Shown here in pieces: positions 25,984 to 34,642 of a stretch of DNA of 64,000 nucleotides. Source of the DNA: Myxococcales bacterium (GTDB lineage Bacteria > Myxococcota_A > Polyangia > Haliangiales > Haliangiaceae); contig JADJUW010000001.1 of assembly GCA_016716835.1 (NCBI GenBank), positions 1,384,001-1,448,000 on the forward strand, read 5' to 3'. A program made the position numbers and the translations under genes. Positions within the stretch are counted from its first letter, which is position 1, and each line of letters starts with the position of its first letter. The notes under the pieces are model-generated. The model searched no databases. It was not told the origin of the DNA and was given only the letters and a program-made list of their open reading frames with translations.

Positions 25984-27072
25984 ATGCATAGCAACAAAAA
26001 CAACCAATCGTCAGGCTCGCGTCGGCACCTTGCGGCCAGCGCGCTCTTCTTCATAACGGTGATGACGGCGGGATGCAAAAGTAAACCAACCCAGGCAACG
26101 CCTGATTCGGGTGCCCCTACCCCGACATCTTTGCCGACAGCTCCACCCGTCGCCACGCCCGCGGGGCCGGCGCCTATCGCGGAGGTCGCGCCTACGTCCA
26201 CGCTGCCGGCTTCGACGATATTTGTGCAGGGCCCGGACGCGGCGGTCATGGCGACCACGTCCGAGGATGGCATCGCCCTTTCACCTCGCATCGAGCTTAC
26301 AGGCGCTCAGCGATGTGTTTGGCGCAATCAGAATGAGGTTTGGTGCATCGGAGAAGACGCCTGGATCTCGATCGACGCTGCAGGCCTGACCAAGCGCGGC
26401 AAATTACCAGCCAAGAAAACCTGGCTCGTCAAAAAATCGCCGGACGCTGACAATTCAGTGCCGTGGTATCGCCTCGATGACTACGTCGCAACTCAGGACG
26501 GGCAGCTCTGGGTGGGGCGTTGCATTTGGGGCTACGAAGGCGACGCCGACCCATGCATCGACCTGACGTATGTCCGCATCGACGGCAGCAAGGCCGTGAT
26601 GGTGCGTAAGGCGCCGGCCGCGCGCAAACCTACGGCTACGTTTGTCGCGGTCCAGGATGCCGCGCTGCAAGTGAGTTTTGCGGCGGCAGGACCGGACTCA
26701 CCGGCTCAAACCGCGAGCTGTCAAACGGGCGGCACACCTGCCGTCAAACTATTTAATGACAATGGAGCCAATTATGGCGATTTGACCTCGACAACGTTGG
26801 GTGGTGGTTGGTGGATTGCGCAAGGCACCGAGTTCAGTGGTTCAGGTGAAACCCCCGATACGCCTATCGCCTACGCGATGCAGAACTGCACCAAGGTTGG
26901 CGAACGTGCGGTCGCAGGGCCGAGCGGGCTGTGGGCCTTCCAGGGGCAGCCATCATGGCAGCTGATGCGCGGCACCGCGCCAGTCAAAGAAATAAGCAAA
27001 GCGCTCGCCGCCATTGCCACCCCGAACGCCGAGGCGTTTGAATTCTCGATGACGTTCGCGCCAACGCCGTAG
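25984..27072 (+). CDS. Predicted lipoprotein, unknown function
   Basis: A 362-aa protein with an N-terminal lipoprotein signal (RRHLAASALFFITVMTAGC, lipobox TAGC). A linker of about 60 residues rich in Pro, Thr and Ala (about 35-95) probably spans the cell wall or an extension from the membrane. The globular part (about 100-362) has several Trp and Cys residues (CVWRNQNEVWCIGEDAW, GRCIWGYEGDADPCIDL, ASCQTGG, MQNCTKV) and looks beta-rich. It has no motif I can name. It is in tandem after the DUF2807 gene and convergent with the lipoprotein gene ending at 27104. Confidence 0.78.
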   Translation: MHSNKNNQSSGSRRHLAASALFFITVMTAGCKSKPTQATPDSGAPTPTSLPTAPPVATPAGPAPIAEVAPTSTLPASTIFVQGPDAAVMATTSEDGIALSPRIELTGAQRCVWRNQNEVWCIGEDAWISIDAAGLTKRGKLPAKKTWLVKKSPDADNSVPWYRLDDYVATQDGQLWVGRCIWGYEGDADPCIDLTYVRIDGSKAVMVRKAPAARKPTATFVAVQDAALQVSFAAAGPDSPAQTASCQTGGTPAVKLFNDNGANYGDLTSTTLGGGWWIAQGTEFSGSGETPDTPIAYAMQNCTKVGERAVAGPSGLWAFQGQPSWQLMRGTAPVKEISKALAAIATPNAEAFEFSMTFAPTP

Positions 27073-27103
27073 CCGTCAAGCCGGTATCTAACGGCTTTAA
27101 CGC

Positions 27104-27685
27104 CTAGAGCTTAAAGCGTTCATACTCGCCAAAGGTTAGGCCGGTGCCAGGCGTGTACTGACACTTGCCGCCCGCCTCATTAAGCGGCGCCTTGGGATGG
27201 TACAAAATATTGCCATTGGGCAAGGCGGTAATGAGCACGACGTCTTTTACGACGCTGCCGTCGTCGGCGTAGCACGTGCCGTTGGTTTGCAGTGCGCCAG
27301 GCGCGCCTGCCGAAAGCTCGAGCTGCGTGATGGAATTGGCATCGCCTTCTGTCCACCAAAACACCTTGGGTGCGGTCTCGGGGCCCTGAATCTCAATAAT
27401 GTAGGCGTAGCCCTCGCCACCATCGATGGGATCAATCATGCGGTACATGCCTTTTGATGGCAACTTGGCTGGTGTCGGCGCGGCGGCGCTGGGTTTGGCT
27501 GCCGCTGCCGTGTCGGCCACGCCAATCGCCGCTGGCGCCTTGCCCGAATCCTCAGCCGCCTTGGCCGTTAGGTCTACGGTCGCTGAGGGTTTGGTCTTGG
27601 TCTCGGAGGCCGGCTGGGATTGCTTGCAGGCACCTGCCAAACTCAAAATGGCCGTAGAAATAATCAGACAAGATTTTTGCAACAT
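27104..27685 (-). CDS. Predicted lipoprotein, unknown function
   Basis: A 193-aa protein. A GAGGAG lies 5 nt before the ATG at 27685. The signal MLQKSCLIISTAILSLAGAC ends in a lipobox. An Ala-, Pro- and Lys-rich linker (about 22-75) leads to a small globular domain (about 80-193) with YRMIDPIDGGEGYAYIIEIQGPE and two further cysteines (CYADDG and KCQYTPG) that may pair. The overall design (lipobox, low-complexity linker, small domain) matches the two neighbouring lipoproteins, but the domains are not visibly homologous. Function unknown. Confidence 0.78.
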   Translation of the reverse strand: MLQKSCLIISTAILSLAGACKQSQPASETKTKPSATVDLTAKAAEDSGKAPAAIGVADTAAAAKPSAAAPTPAKLPSKGMYRMIDPIDGGEGYAYIIEIQGPETAPKVFWWTEGDANSITQLELSAGAPGALQTNGTCYADDGSVVKDVVLITALPNGNILYHPKAPLNEAGGKCQYTPGTGLTFGEYERFKL

Positions 27686-27962
27686 ACGCGCTCCTCGGTA
27701 GACGGTGGACGCCGGCTTATAAACCTAGGCCCTGCGCTTGTCCTTAAAAAAATGCGTGAGGGTCTACGGCAATTCGGCAACCTGACCGCCCCTTCTCGAA
27801 CTTTGCAGTGCCACGAGTTCTCTCAAGCGCGCCGCCCCTGCGCTACGTAGCGACGAGGCGCAGGCTCGCCGGGCCACCGCCGTCGCAAGAAATTTGAGCG
27901 CCGCGCCCCGCCACGGTACCGCGGTGGGAGTGACGCGGCCTACGGATTCTGCCGCAGCGCTG
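27686..27962. other. Intergenic region with a palindrome
   Basis: These 277 bp hold no convincing gene. They contain the promoter side of the lipoprotein gene at 27685 and the downstream side of the one ending at 27963. A perfect 12-bp palindrome CGCTACGTAGCG (27841-27852) lies inside a larger possible hairpin with arms CCTGCG (27837-27842) and CGCAGG (27859-27864). It could end transcription of the upstream gene, but there is no T run. Confidence 0.4.
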
Positions 27963-28598
27963 CTACAGCTGCGGCTTGCTGTTTGACCGATCGCGAACTT
28001 CGAGCTTGAAGCGCTTGGTCTTCTCCGCCGTTTGCAGCTCGGCTTCGAAGGCATCGACGGCCTTGCCGAAAGCCAACACGTCCGCTAATTCTTTGCCGTC
28101 CTCGTTTTTGCACCAGTACTGTTTCGTGGCATCGCCGCGGACGAGCTCCATATAAATACCGTCTGGTCCGGGTGGCGCTTGCGCGCAATCTTTGTCGAGC
28201 TGCGACAGCATCGCAGGGGTCATCGCGCTAACGAAGCGGGCGAGCTCCTGCGCGTCGAGCACACCCTCCGCGGTTTTAAGCACGTCAGATCGACCAGCAT
28301 GCGAGTCAGAAATCATTTCGCTGCGGAAGCTTACCTCGCCGGATTTCACGTTGAGCGTTAGCGTGACTTCTTGGCTTCCTGAATTGGAGCCGATGGCGCG
28401 GTACTGAGCCCGGTCAATGCTCGAGACATCTACGGATGTAGGTATAGGCGGTGCGTCACGGCCAGGCGCGGGAGGCTGGTTCGCTTCGGGGGGCTGGGCC
28501 GCCGCGGTGGGCGCGGCAGGCTTGCGGTTATCTGGTGTGGCGCCTTTTTCGGAGCAAGCCGATAGCGCGATGACAACAATGGCTAGTGCGTTTCGCAT
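27963..28598 (-). CDS. Predicted lipoprotein, unknown function
   Basis: The start is put at ATG 28598 (MRNALAIVVIALSAC, lipobox LSAC); the frame extends six codons further to 28616. After the lipidated Cys comes a Pro- and Ala-rich linker (to about residue 55), then a domain of about 150 residues containing VDVSSIDRAQYRAIG, an alternating beta segment EVTLTLNVKSGEVSFRSEMIS and a helical end with many charged residues. Two cysteines (DKDCAQAPPG and QYWCKNED) may pair. I recognise no family. It is oriented like the lipoprotein at 27104-27685, 277 bp upstream of it. Confidence 0.76.
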   Translation of the reverse strand: MRNALAIVVIALSACSEKGATPDNRKPAAPTAAAQPPEANQPPAPGRDAPPIPTSVDVSSIDRAQYRAIGSNSGSQEVTLTLNVKSGEVSFRSEMISDSHAGRSDVLKTAEGVLDAQELARFVSAMTPAMLSQLDKDCAQAPPGPDGIYMELVRGDATKQYWCKNEDGKELADVLAFGKAVDAFEAELQTAEKTKRFKLEVRDRSNSKPQL

Positions 28599-28656
28599 AG
28601 ATGGCGACCATGCCACAGGTCCGTATGTTTTCGATCAATATTTATCGGCATTGCCC

Positions 28657-29739
28657 CTAACCGAGCTCGATGCCGACCGCGCGCGCGGTGCGTACGAGCT
28701 CGCCGTTTGGGTTAACGAGCTTTAGCTTGGCAATCGCTTTTTCGATCGGCTTGGCGACCAGCGTGCCATTTTCGATGGCGGCGACGGTGCCGAACTTGCC
28801 TTGTGCGACGAGGTCGACCGCCTTGACGCCAAAGCGCGTGGCGAGTTCGCGATCAAAAGCGCACGGGCTGCCACCGCGTTGCACGTGGCCAAGCACCACG
28901 GTGCGCACTTCGAATTCGCTGCCCGCGGCAAGCTTGGCGGCCAGCGACTCCGCCGCGCCACCGAGTTTCTCTTGTTTGGTCGCATCGCCTGCCGTCACCA
29001 CCGACAGCCCGCCGCCTTTGGGCTTGGCGCCCTCGGCCACCACCACAATGCTATACGTGATGCCGCGCGCCTGCCGCTGCTGACACGACGCGATGACCTT
29101 CTCGATGTCGTATTCGATCTCGGGGATGAGCACGACATGCGCCGCGCCCGCGACGCCCGCGGTCAGCGCGATCCACCCCGCATACCGCCCCATCACCTCG
29201 ACAACTATAATTCGCTGGTGGCTCTCGGCGGTGGTGTGCAGGCGCTCGAGCGCCTCGACCACGACTTCCACCGCGGTCTGAAAGCCGACCGTGGTATCGG
29301 TTGCCTCAAGATCATTGTCGATGGTCTTGGGCACGCCGACGATCTTGGCGCCCTGGGCGATAAATTTGTTGGCAAACGACATCGTGCCATCGCCGCCAAC
29401 CACGATCAGGCCCTCCAGCGCCAGGCTCTCTAGGCTCTCCAGACACTTTTTCGAAACGTCGTGAATCTCGATGCGCCCATCAGGCAACTTCACGGGATAG
29501 GCGAAGGGATTGGCGCGATTAGACGACCCCAGCATGGTGCCGCCGCGCGGCAAGAGCTGCGCGACAATGCGCTCATTGAGCTCGACATACTGTTCCTCGT
29601 AGAGCCCCTCAAAGCCATTGCGAATGCCGACCACTTCGTAGCCGTAGGTCATGCGCGCATTGAGCGTCGCGGCGCGAATCACGCCGTTGAGGCCCGGGCA
29701 ATCACCGCCGCCCGTCAGGATGCCAATCCGTTTGCTCAT
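28657..29739 (-). CDS. pfkA: 6-phosphofructokinase, ATP-type of the mixed-substrate group
   Basis: It phosphorylates fructose 6-phosphate to the 1,6-bisphosphate in glycolysis. The start is ATG 29739 (MSKRIGILTGGGDCPGLN); a GTG five codons upstream is less likely. Motifs: GGGDCPGLNGVIR for the phosphate donor, VGGDGTMSFA, PKTIDNDL with the catalytic Asp, MGRYAGWIAL and GHVQRGGSPCAFDR. The Gly of GGDGT (position 104 in E. coli numbering; Asp in PPi enzymes) predicts ATP as donor, while the Lys of PKTIDND (position 124; Gly in E. coli PfkA) is typical of group III, mixed-substrate enzymes such as the Streptomyces ATP-PFK. Bacillus- or E. coli-type allosteric control is therefore unlikely. The 360-aa length fits group III. 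Confidence 0.94.
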   Translation of the reverse strand: MSKRIGILTGGGDCPGLNGVIRAATLNARMTYGYEVVGIRNGFEGLYEEQYVELNERIVAQLLPRGGTMLGSSNRANPFAYPVKLPDGRIEIHDVSKKCLESLESLALEGLIVVGGDGTMSFANKFIAQGAKIVGVPKTIDNDLEATDTTVGFQTAVEVVVEALERLHTTAESHQRIIVVEVMGRYAGWIALTAGVAGAAHVVLIPEIEYDIEKVIASCQQRQARGITYSIVVVAEGAKPKGGGLSVVTAGDATKQEKLGGAAESLAAKLAAGSEFEVRTVVLGHVQRGGSPCAFDRELATRFGVKAVDLVAQGKFGTVAAIENGTLVAKPIEKAIAKLKLVNPNGELVRTARAVGIELG

Positions 29740-29816
29740 GCCGAATAATTGCACAACTTACCTATTGGCGGGCGCGCGCCTTGCCTTTATCAGATGGATT
29801 TGCGAACTAGGGCCAC

Positions 29817-30314
29817 ATGCCTGGATTAGAAGCCCTCCGTATCCAACCGTCCAACATCCATGGCTACGGCATGGTGACGCTGCGCGCGTTTAAAAAAGGT
29901 GAGGTCCTCGTGTATGGCGACGGCGTCTTGTATCGCGACCACGACGAATTCGACGACACCTATGCCTTGATCCTGCCCGGTTACGAAGCCACGGCTGCCG
30001 GCGAGGAAGGCCCGCCGCTCTACTACGATCTCGTCGACCAGACGCGATGGATCAATCACTCTTGCGATCCCAACACCGAAATCGATTCTTCATGGACCGC
30101 AGAAACGAAAACCATTCGCGCGTGGTGGCTTGCCACCCGCGACATCGCCGCGGGCGAAGAGTTGACGTATGACTATGCGTTCGCGGGCGCCGTCGCCGAA
30201 CGCTGCTATTGCGGCAGCCCTCAGTGCCGAGGCGTCATCGTCGATCCATCGCCCGAGGAGCTAGCCGAAGTTCCTGCCGCCCTGCGGGCGTTTCTCGCGC
30301 CGCAATTTCGTTAG
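29817..30314 (+). CDS. SET-domain protein (predicted lysine methyltransferase)
   Basis: A 165-aa stand-alone SET domain. Visible motifs: HGYGMVTLRAFKKGEVL (SAM-binding strand region, GxG-like), RWINHSCDPNTE (about 77-88, pseudoknot NHSCxPN), GEELTYDY (113-120, with the catalytic Tyr), then a post-SET zinc cluster with CYCGSPQC (Cys130, Cys132, Cys137), which would pair with Cys83. All key residues of an active SAM-dependent protein lysine methyltransferase are present. Bacterial SET proteins have few known targets (histone-like or ribosomal proteins are candidates). The gene is divergent from pfkA, 77 bp apart, and on the same strand as recQ. Confidence 0.9.
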   Translation: MPGLEALRIQPSNIHGYGMVTLRAFKKGEVLVYGDGVLYRDHDEFDDTYALILPGYEATAAGEEGPPLYYDLVDQTRWINHSCDPNTEIDSSWTAETKTIRAWWLATRDIAAGEELTYDYAFAGAVAERCYCGSPQCRGVIVDPSPEELAEVPAALRAFLAPQFR

Positions 30315-30479
30315 TGGCCACGCAGTTGGCCGTTGGCGCGCACTACCGCTGTAATATTCGCCCACAAACTTTCTCAATCATCGCGATAGGTTGCGATGAT
30401 CTCCACCCCCGTCGTTCAGCGCGCGCGCCGTGCCGTTTTTGCTTGCGCGGGGCTTCGCACTTTTGCGACTGTGCTTCAG

Positions 30480-32483
30480 ATGACCAATCGGTCACTTCTT
30501 CAGGCAGCCGAAGCGTCGCAATCTGCGGACGCTAGCAGCGGCATTGCCCTCGCGGCAGGCGACGCGGATACCGAGCGCACCGCACCGTTGCGAAACATCC
30601 CCACGTCGACGGCCACGCCACCCCTTGGCGACGACGATGAGGCGACGCTGCGCGAGCCGCTTTCCGCTGCGGCCGTCGCTGAACTTGCCGCCGCCGAGCT
30701 GGCGAACATTGACGCCCGCTTGCTCGCGCTGGCGGGTAAGTGGTTTGGGATTACGGCCTTTCGCCCCGGCCAGGCCATTACCATTCGCAATGTCCTCGCC
30801 GGCGTCGACACGTTGGCGCTCATGCCAACCGGGGCCGGCAAATCACTATGCTACCAGTTGCCGGCGCTCGAGCTGGCGGGCGTCACCCTCGTCGTGTCGC
30901 CGCTAATCGCGCTCATGAAGGATCAGTACGACAAGCTCGATCAACTTGGTATGCAGGTGCTGCGCCTCGACTCGACCCTGTCGCCGCGCGATGAATCGGT
31001 CGCGCTAGCCCGCCTCTCTGAAAATAGGCCATGCATTGCGTACGTCACGCCCGAGCGCCTCGCGGATGCGAAATTTCGCCAACGCCTGGCGAGCGTGAAG
31101 GTCGCCTTGTTCGTCGTCGACGAGGCCCATTGCATTTCGCAGTGGGGCCACGATTTCAGGCCCGCGTATCTTGGCCTGGGCGAAGCGGTCAAGGCGCTCG
31201 GCAGCCCCCCCGTGCTAGCGCTCACCGCGACCGCGCCGCCCAAGGTCAAGGATGACATCCTGGCGCAACTTGGCATGCCCAGCGCCGCCGTTATCGACAT
31301 CGGGCTGCATCGGCCCAACCTCAACTACTATGTCTTTCGCGCCACCAGCGAGCGCAAGAAGCAGGCGCTGCTCATGCGGCTGATCGCCAAGCACACCGAA
31401 GGCACGGGCATTATCTATGCCGCCACGGTCAAGGCGGTCGACGCGCTCGCGGATTTCTTGGCGCTCAATGGCGTACCGTGTGGCCGCTACCACGGGCGCA
31501 TGCGCGCCAAGGACCGCGAGCTCGCGCAGTCGATGTTCATGGAGCATAGCACCCCGCGGATCATGGTCGCGACCAATGCGTTTGGGTTAGGCGTCGACAA
31601 GCCCGATATTCGGTTTGTCATTCACTACAACTTTCCCGGCTCGCTCGAGAGCTACTACCAAGAAGCGGGCCGCGCCGGACGCGATGGCCAGCCCGCGAGC
31701 TGCGTCTTGCTGTATCAACCCGAAGACAAGCGCATCCAGAGTTTCTTTCTGGGCGGTCGCTACCCAACGCCGGAGCAAACGCTATCAGTTGCCGAGGCGC
31801 TCATCGCGCTGCAGGCACAAGGCAGCGGCGCCGTCGAGCTCAAGGCGATCGCCGAGAAGTCAGACACGCCCGCAAAAAAGGCACGTGTCGTGCTTTCGTT
31901 TCTTAAAGACATTGGCGTGTGCAAGGAAATGCCGGGCGCCCAATTTATTGCGCTCACCACCCGGCCACCCACCTTTGACGAATTAGCGCAGGCGACTGCC
32001 CGCTACGAGCAGAAGCGCGTCCAAGATCGTGCGCGCCTGGCGTCGATGCTGCGCTACGCGCAATCACACTTGTGCCGCAATCGCCTCATCGTTTCGTACT
32101 TTGGCTACCCGCATGGTGCGCCGTGCGGCGCGTGCGACAATTGTTTTGCCACCGGGGTGACCCGCCCTGTCGCACCGCCAGAACCTGCCGCGCCAGCTCG
32201 GCTGGGCGACGCGCCTGCCGGTGCGGCACGGCCTGAGTCGCGCCCAACCAGCGAATTTCAGGCTCGCCCATCGCGCACCTTCGTCGGCCGCGGCCGCGCG
32301 CTTAAGATCGAACGCGCCAAGGTGACACCTGGCAGCGTTGGCATCGAAAAAGGCGACCTCGTGCGCCACGCGACGTGGGGCGATGGCGAAGTGGTGCGGA
32401 TGATTGGCGACACCGCCTGCGCCTTCTTCCCTGGCCACGGCGAAAAGCTCCTCAAGGCGCGCTTTTTAGCCAAGCTATCCTGA
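30480..32483 (+). CDS. recQ: RecQ-family ATP-dependent DNA helicase
   Basis: A 3'-5' DNA helicase of recombinational repair. The core has FRPGQ (RecQ motif 0), Walker A MPTGAGKS, DEAHCISQWGHDFRPAY, TATAP, ATNAFGLGVDKPDIRFVIH and the arginine-finger motif QEAGRAGRDG. A zinc-binding domain follows with C..NRLIVSYFGYP..APCGACDNC. A usual HRDC domain is not visible; after a Pro/Ala-rich linker the C-terminal 45 residues (KGDLVRHATWGDGEVVRMIGD, with FFPGHGEKLL) look like the Tudor-like tail of UvrD/PcrA helicases. An N-terminal extension of roughly 70 residues precedes the helicase. The start is uncertain: ATG 30480 is used here, while ATG 30396 is also in frame. Function confident; start moderate. 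Confidence 0.93.
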   Translation: MTNRSLLQAAEASQSADASSGIALAAGDADTERTAPLRNIPTSTATPPLGDDDEATLREPLSAAAVAELAAAELANIDARLLALAGKWFGITAFRPGQAITIRNVLAGVDTLALMPTGAGKSLCYQLPALELAGVTLVVSPLIALMKDQYDKLDQLGMQVLRLDSTLSPRDESVALARLSENRPCIAYVTPERLADAKFRQRLASVKVALFVVDEAHCISQWGHDFRPAYLGLGEAVKALGSPPVLALTATAPPKVKDDILAQLGMPSAAVIDIGLHRPNLNYYVFRATSERKKQALLMRLIAKHTEGTGIIYAATVKAVDALADFLALNGVPCGRYHGRMRAKDRELAQSMFMEHSTPRIMVATNAFGLGVDKPDIRFVIHYNFPGSLESYYQEAGRAGRDGQPASCVLLYQPEDKRIQSFFLGGRYPTPEQTLSVAEALIALQAQGSGAVELKAIAEKSDTPAKKARVVLSFLKDIGVCKEMPGAQFIALTTRPPTFDELAQATARYEQKRVQDRARLASMLRYAQSHLCRNRLIVSYFGYPHGAPCGACDNCFATGVTRPVAPPEPAAPARLGDAPAGAARPESRPTSEFQARPSRTFVGRGRALKIERAKVTPGSVGIEKGDLVRHATWGDGEVVRMIGDTACAFFPGHGEKLLKARFLAKLS

Positions 32484-32551
32484 CCTGGGCTGCGCCGAAC
32501 AAGCCAGACTTTGCCCTTGCATGGCCAACCCCGGCGTCGTAAAACGCCGGC

Positions 32552-33403
32552 ATGCGCGCGATGCCAATTGCTGTAATGATTGCAACATGCTGTGCCTTCG
32601 CAGGCGCCCAGCACGCTGCCGCCAACCCCGCCGCCTGTGGCGCGTTTCTGCCGGTCGAAACCGGCAAGGTTTGGTATTTCGAGCCGACGCTCTCCGTCAT
32701 CACGGTGACCCCCGTCGCGGGCCAAATCACGCCTCGCCAGCCTAAAGATATCGCCATCAAGGTCACCGACGTGCAAACCACCGCCACCGGCGGCGCCCGC
32801 GTGACCTTGGAAGAGACCTTCGACAAGGTCGTCGTGCCGACCACGGTGACCTGCGAAAAAGCTGGCATCGTTGTCGACCCCAAGAGCTTCTTGTTCTCGG
32901 GTGAGCCAGGCGGCGCCTTTGGCATCGAACTCGCCGATGTGGTTCGACCTGGCGTGACGCTGCAAACCACCGGCGCGGGCGCGCGCGCCAAATTTGCCGC
33001 CGAGTGGAGCGACGACCTCAAAGCCACCTATCGAAGGCCCGCCCATGTCAAAGGCAGCGACCTCGGCAGCGGCGCGCTCGAGCTAACCCGGCGCTGGATC
33101 AGCGAAGGCGATGAGAAACTCATCATCGTCGACACCACCTACGACACGACGAAGCTCGCCCTCGACACCACTGGCAAGGTGATCGCCAAGGGCAGCGAAA
33201 AGCCCTTCGATATGCGCCAGGCGATTAGCACGTTGTGGTTTGCGCGCGGCACCGGCCTGGTCAAAGTGCAAAATTCGTATGGCCATGCCTATCAACGTCG
33301 CCTGACGCCGCCGACGCCGGCAACGGCCACCGCGACGCCGGTGCCGCCATCGCCGCCCGCACCGCCTGTGCCTCCCGCGCCGCCAGCCGCGGCGAATCCA
33401 TAA
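32552..33403 (+). CDS. Predicted exported protein with Pro-rich tail
   Basis: A 283-aa protein with a signal peptide (MPIAVMIATCCAFAGAQHAAA, cleavage near AAANP). The mature part (about 27-245) is beta-rich: a start ACGAFLPVETGKVWYFEPTL, then alternating strands such as IAIKVTDVQTT and ARVTLEETFDKVVV. It closes with a low-complexity tail of about 38 residues made of Pro, Ala and Thr. The GKVWYFE start resembles small secreted beta-sandwich proteins, but I cannot name a family. It lies 69 bp after recQ on the same strand and 32 bp before the rRNA methyltransferase gene; co-transcription is possible, functional linkage is not evident. Confidence 0.72.
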   Translation: MRAMPIAVMIATCCAFAGAQHAAANPAACGAFLPVETGKVWYFEPTLSVITVTPVAGQITPRQPKDIAIKVTDVQTTATGGARVTLEETFDKVVVPTTVTCEKAGIVVDPKSFLFSGEPGGAFGIELADVVRPGVTLQTTGAGARAKFAAEWSDDLKATYRRPAHVKGSDLGSGALELTRRWISEGDEKLIIVDTTYDTTKLALDTTGKVIAKGSEKPFDMRQAISTLWFARGTGLVKVQNSYGHAYQRRLTPPTPATATATPVPPSPPAPPVPPAPPAAANP

Positions 33404-33434
33404 CCGTCGCGCACGTGTTGCGATCACAACTCTA

Positions 33435-34619
33435 GTGGCAGCCGCCCCGCTTTCGGTCACGCCACGCGCGCGCTTAACCAAGCCGCTGCGCAGCCAAATC
33501 GAGCTTGGCCATCCGTGGGTTTTCAATCGCGCCATTGCGTTGCCCGCAGGTGTGGCGAGCGGCCAGGTGGTGCAGCTCATCGATGAAAAAGGCGTCGTTG
33601 CCTCAGCCTATGTCGATCGCGATTGCCCCATTGCCGCGCGCGTCCTGGCCGTCGGCGACGCGCCCATCACGATGGCCGGCATGAGCGATCGCCTCGCGCG
33701 ATGTATCGCCCGCCGCGACGTCGCGCCCGACCTTTCGCAAACCAATAGCAGGCGCCTGGTCCACGGCGAGGCCGACGGCTGCCCGGGGCTAGTCATCGAC
33801 CAATATGACTGCGCCCTCGCCATCGTCTTTGACGGCGAAGGCGCCGAAGCGTTTTGGCGGCCCTATCTGCCAGCCCTAGACGCCCTCTTGGCGCCGCGGG
33901 GCGTGCGGGGCGCCTGGCTGCGGCGCGTCGGAGCCAAGGCGCGCACGCCACATGGCACGCCGCCGGCGATGGTGCCGCTCTATGAAGGTAGCGCGCGCTT
34001 TGAGGTCGACCTGGTGCATGGACAAAAAACCGGTTTCTTTCTCGACCAGCGCACCAACCGCTTCGACATCGGCGGCATCGCCGCGGGCCTCTCAGTGCTG
34101 AACCTCTTTGCCTATACCGGCGGCTTTTCCATCCACGCCGCGCTCGGCGGCGCCAGCAGCGTCGACAGCGTTGATATCGCCGCGCCCGCGACGCGCGCGA
34201 CGTTGGCCAACGCGGAACTATCCGGTGTTCGGACGAGCGTGCGGGCGCATGCCGCCGACGCCTTCGCCTACCTCAAGCAGGCGCGCGCGCAAGGCCGCAC
34301 CTGGGACCTGGTCATCGTCGACCCGCCATCGTTTGCCCCCAGCGAGCGCGGCCTGGCGGCGGGGCTGGCGGCCTACCGCGAACTCAACGCGCTGGCCATG
34401 CGCTCGGTGACGCCGGGCGGCATTTTCGCCAGCGCCTCGTGCTCAAGCCACGTGCGGCGCGATGCCTTCTTAGACATGCTCGGCGCGGCGGCCCACGACG
34501 CCGGCATCACCTGGCGCCTCACCCGGCAGGGCGGCGCCGGCAGCGATCACCCGGTGTCGCCGGGCTTCATTGAGGGCGACTATCTCAAGTTTGCGCGTGG
34601 GATCTGTCACCCGCAATAG
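33435..34619 (+). CDS. rlmI: Class I rRNA large-subunit methyltransferase (RlmI-like, m5C)
   Basis: A 394-aa protein from GTG 33435. The order fits RlmI, which makes 5-methylcytosine in 23S rRNA (C1962 in E. coli): an N-terminal PUA-like domain (HPWVFNRAI, VVQLIDEKG), a middle domain with RLVHGEADGCPGLVIDQYD, and the EVDLVHGQKTGFFLDQRTNR signature. A Rossmann methyltransferase follows with VLNLFAYTGGFSIHAALGGA (SAM loop), VIVDPPSF (motif IV) and the nucleophilic Cys in SASCSSHV. The C-terminal DHP and EGDYLKF are also conserved. An internal stretch of about 10 residues (KARTPHGTPP) is longer than usual. Family assignment strong; the exact target base in this organism is inferred. Confidence 0.93.
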   Translation: MAAAPLSVTPRARLTKPLRSQIELGHPWVFNRAIALPAGVASGQVVQLIDEKGVVASAYVDRDCPIAARVLAVGDAPITMAGMSDRLARCIARRDVAPDLSQTNSRRLVHGEADGCPGLVIDQYDCALAIVFDGEGAEAFWRPYLPALDALLAPRGVRGAWLRRVGAKARTPHGTPPAMVPLYEGSARFEVDLVHGQKTGFFLDQRTNRFDIGGIAAGLSVLNLFAYTGGFSIHAALGGASSVDSVDIAAPATRATLANAELSGVRTSVRAHAADAFAYLKQARAQGRTWDLVIVDPPSFAPSERGLAAGLAAYRELNALAMRSVTPGGIFASASCSSHVRRDAFLDMLGAAAHDAGITWRLTRQGGAGSDHPVSPGFIEGDYLKFARGICHPQ

Positions 34620-34642
34620 GGCCGCATCCGCGCGATTTTGGT

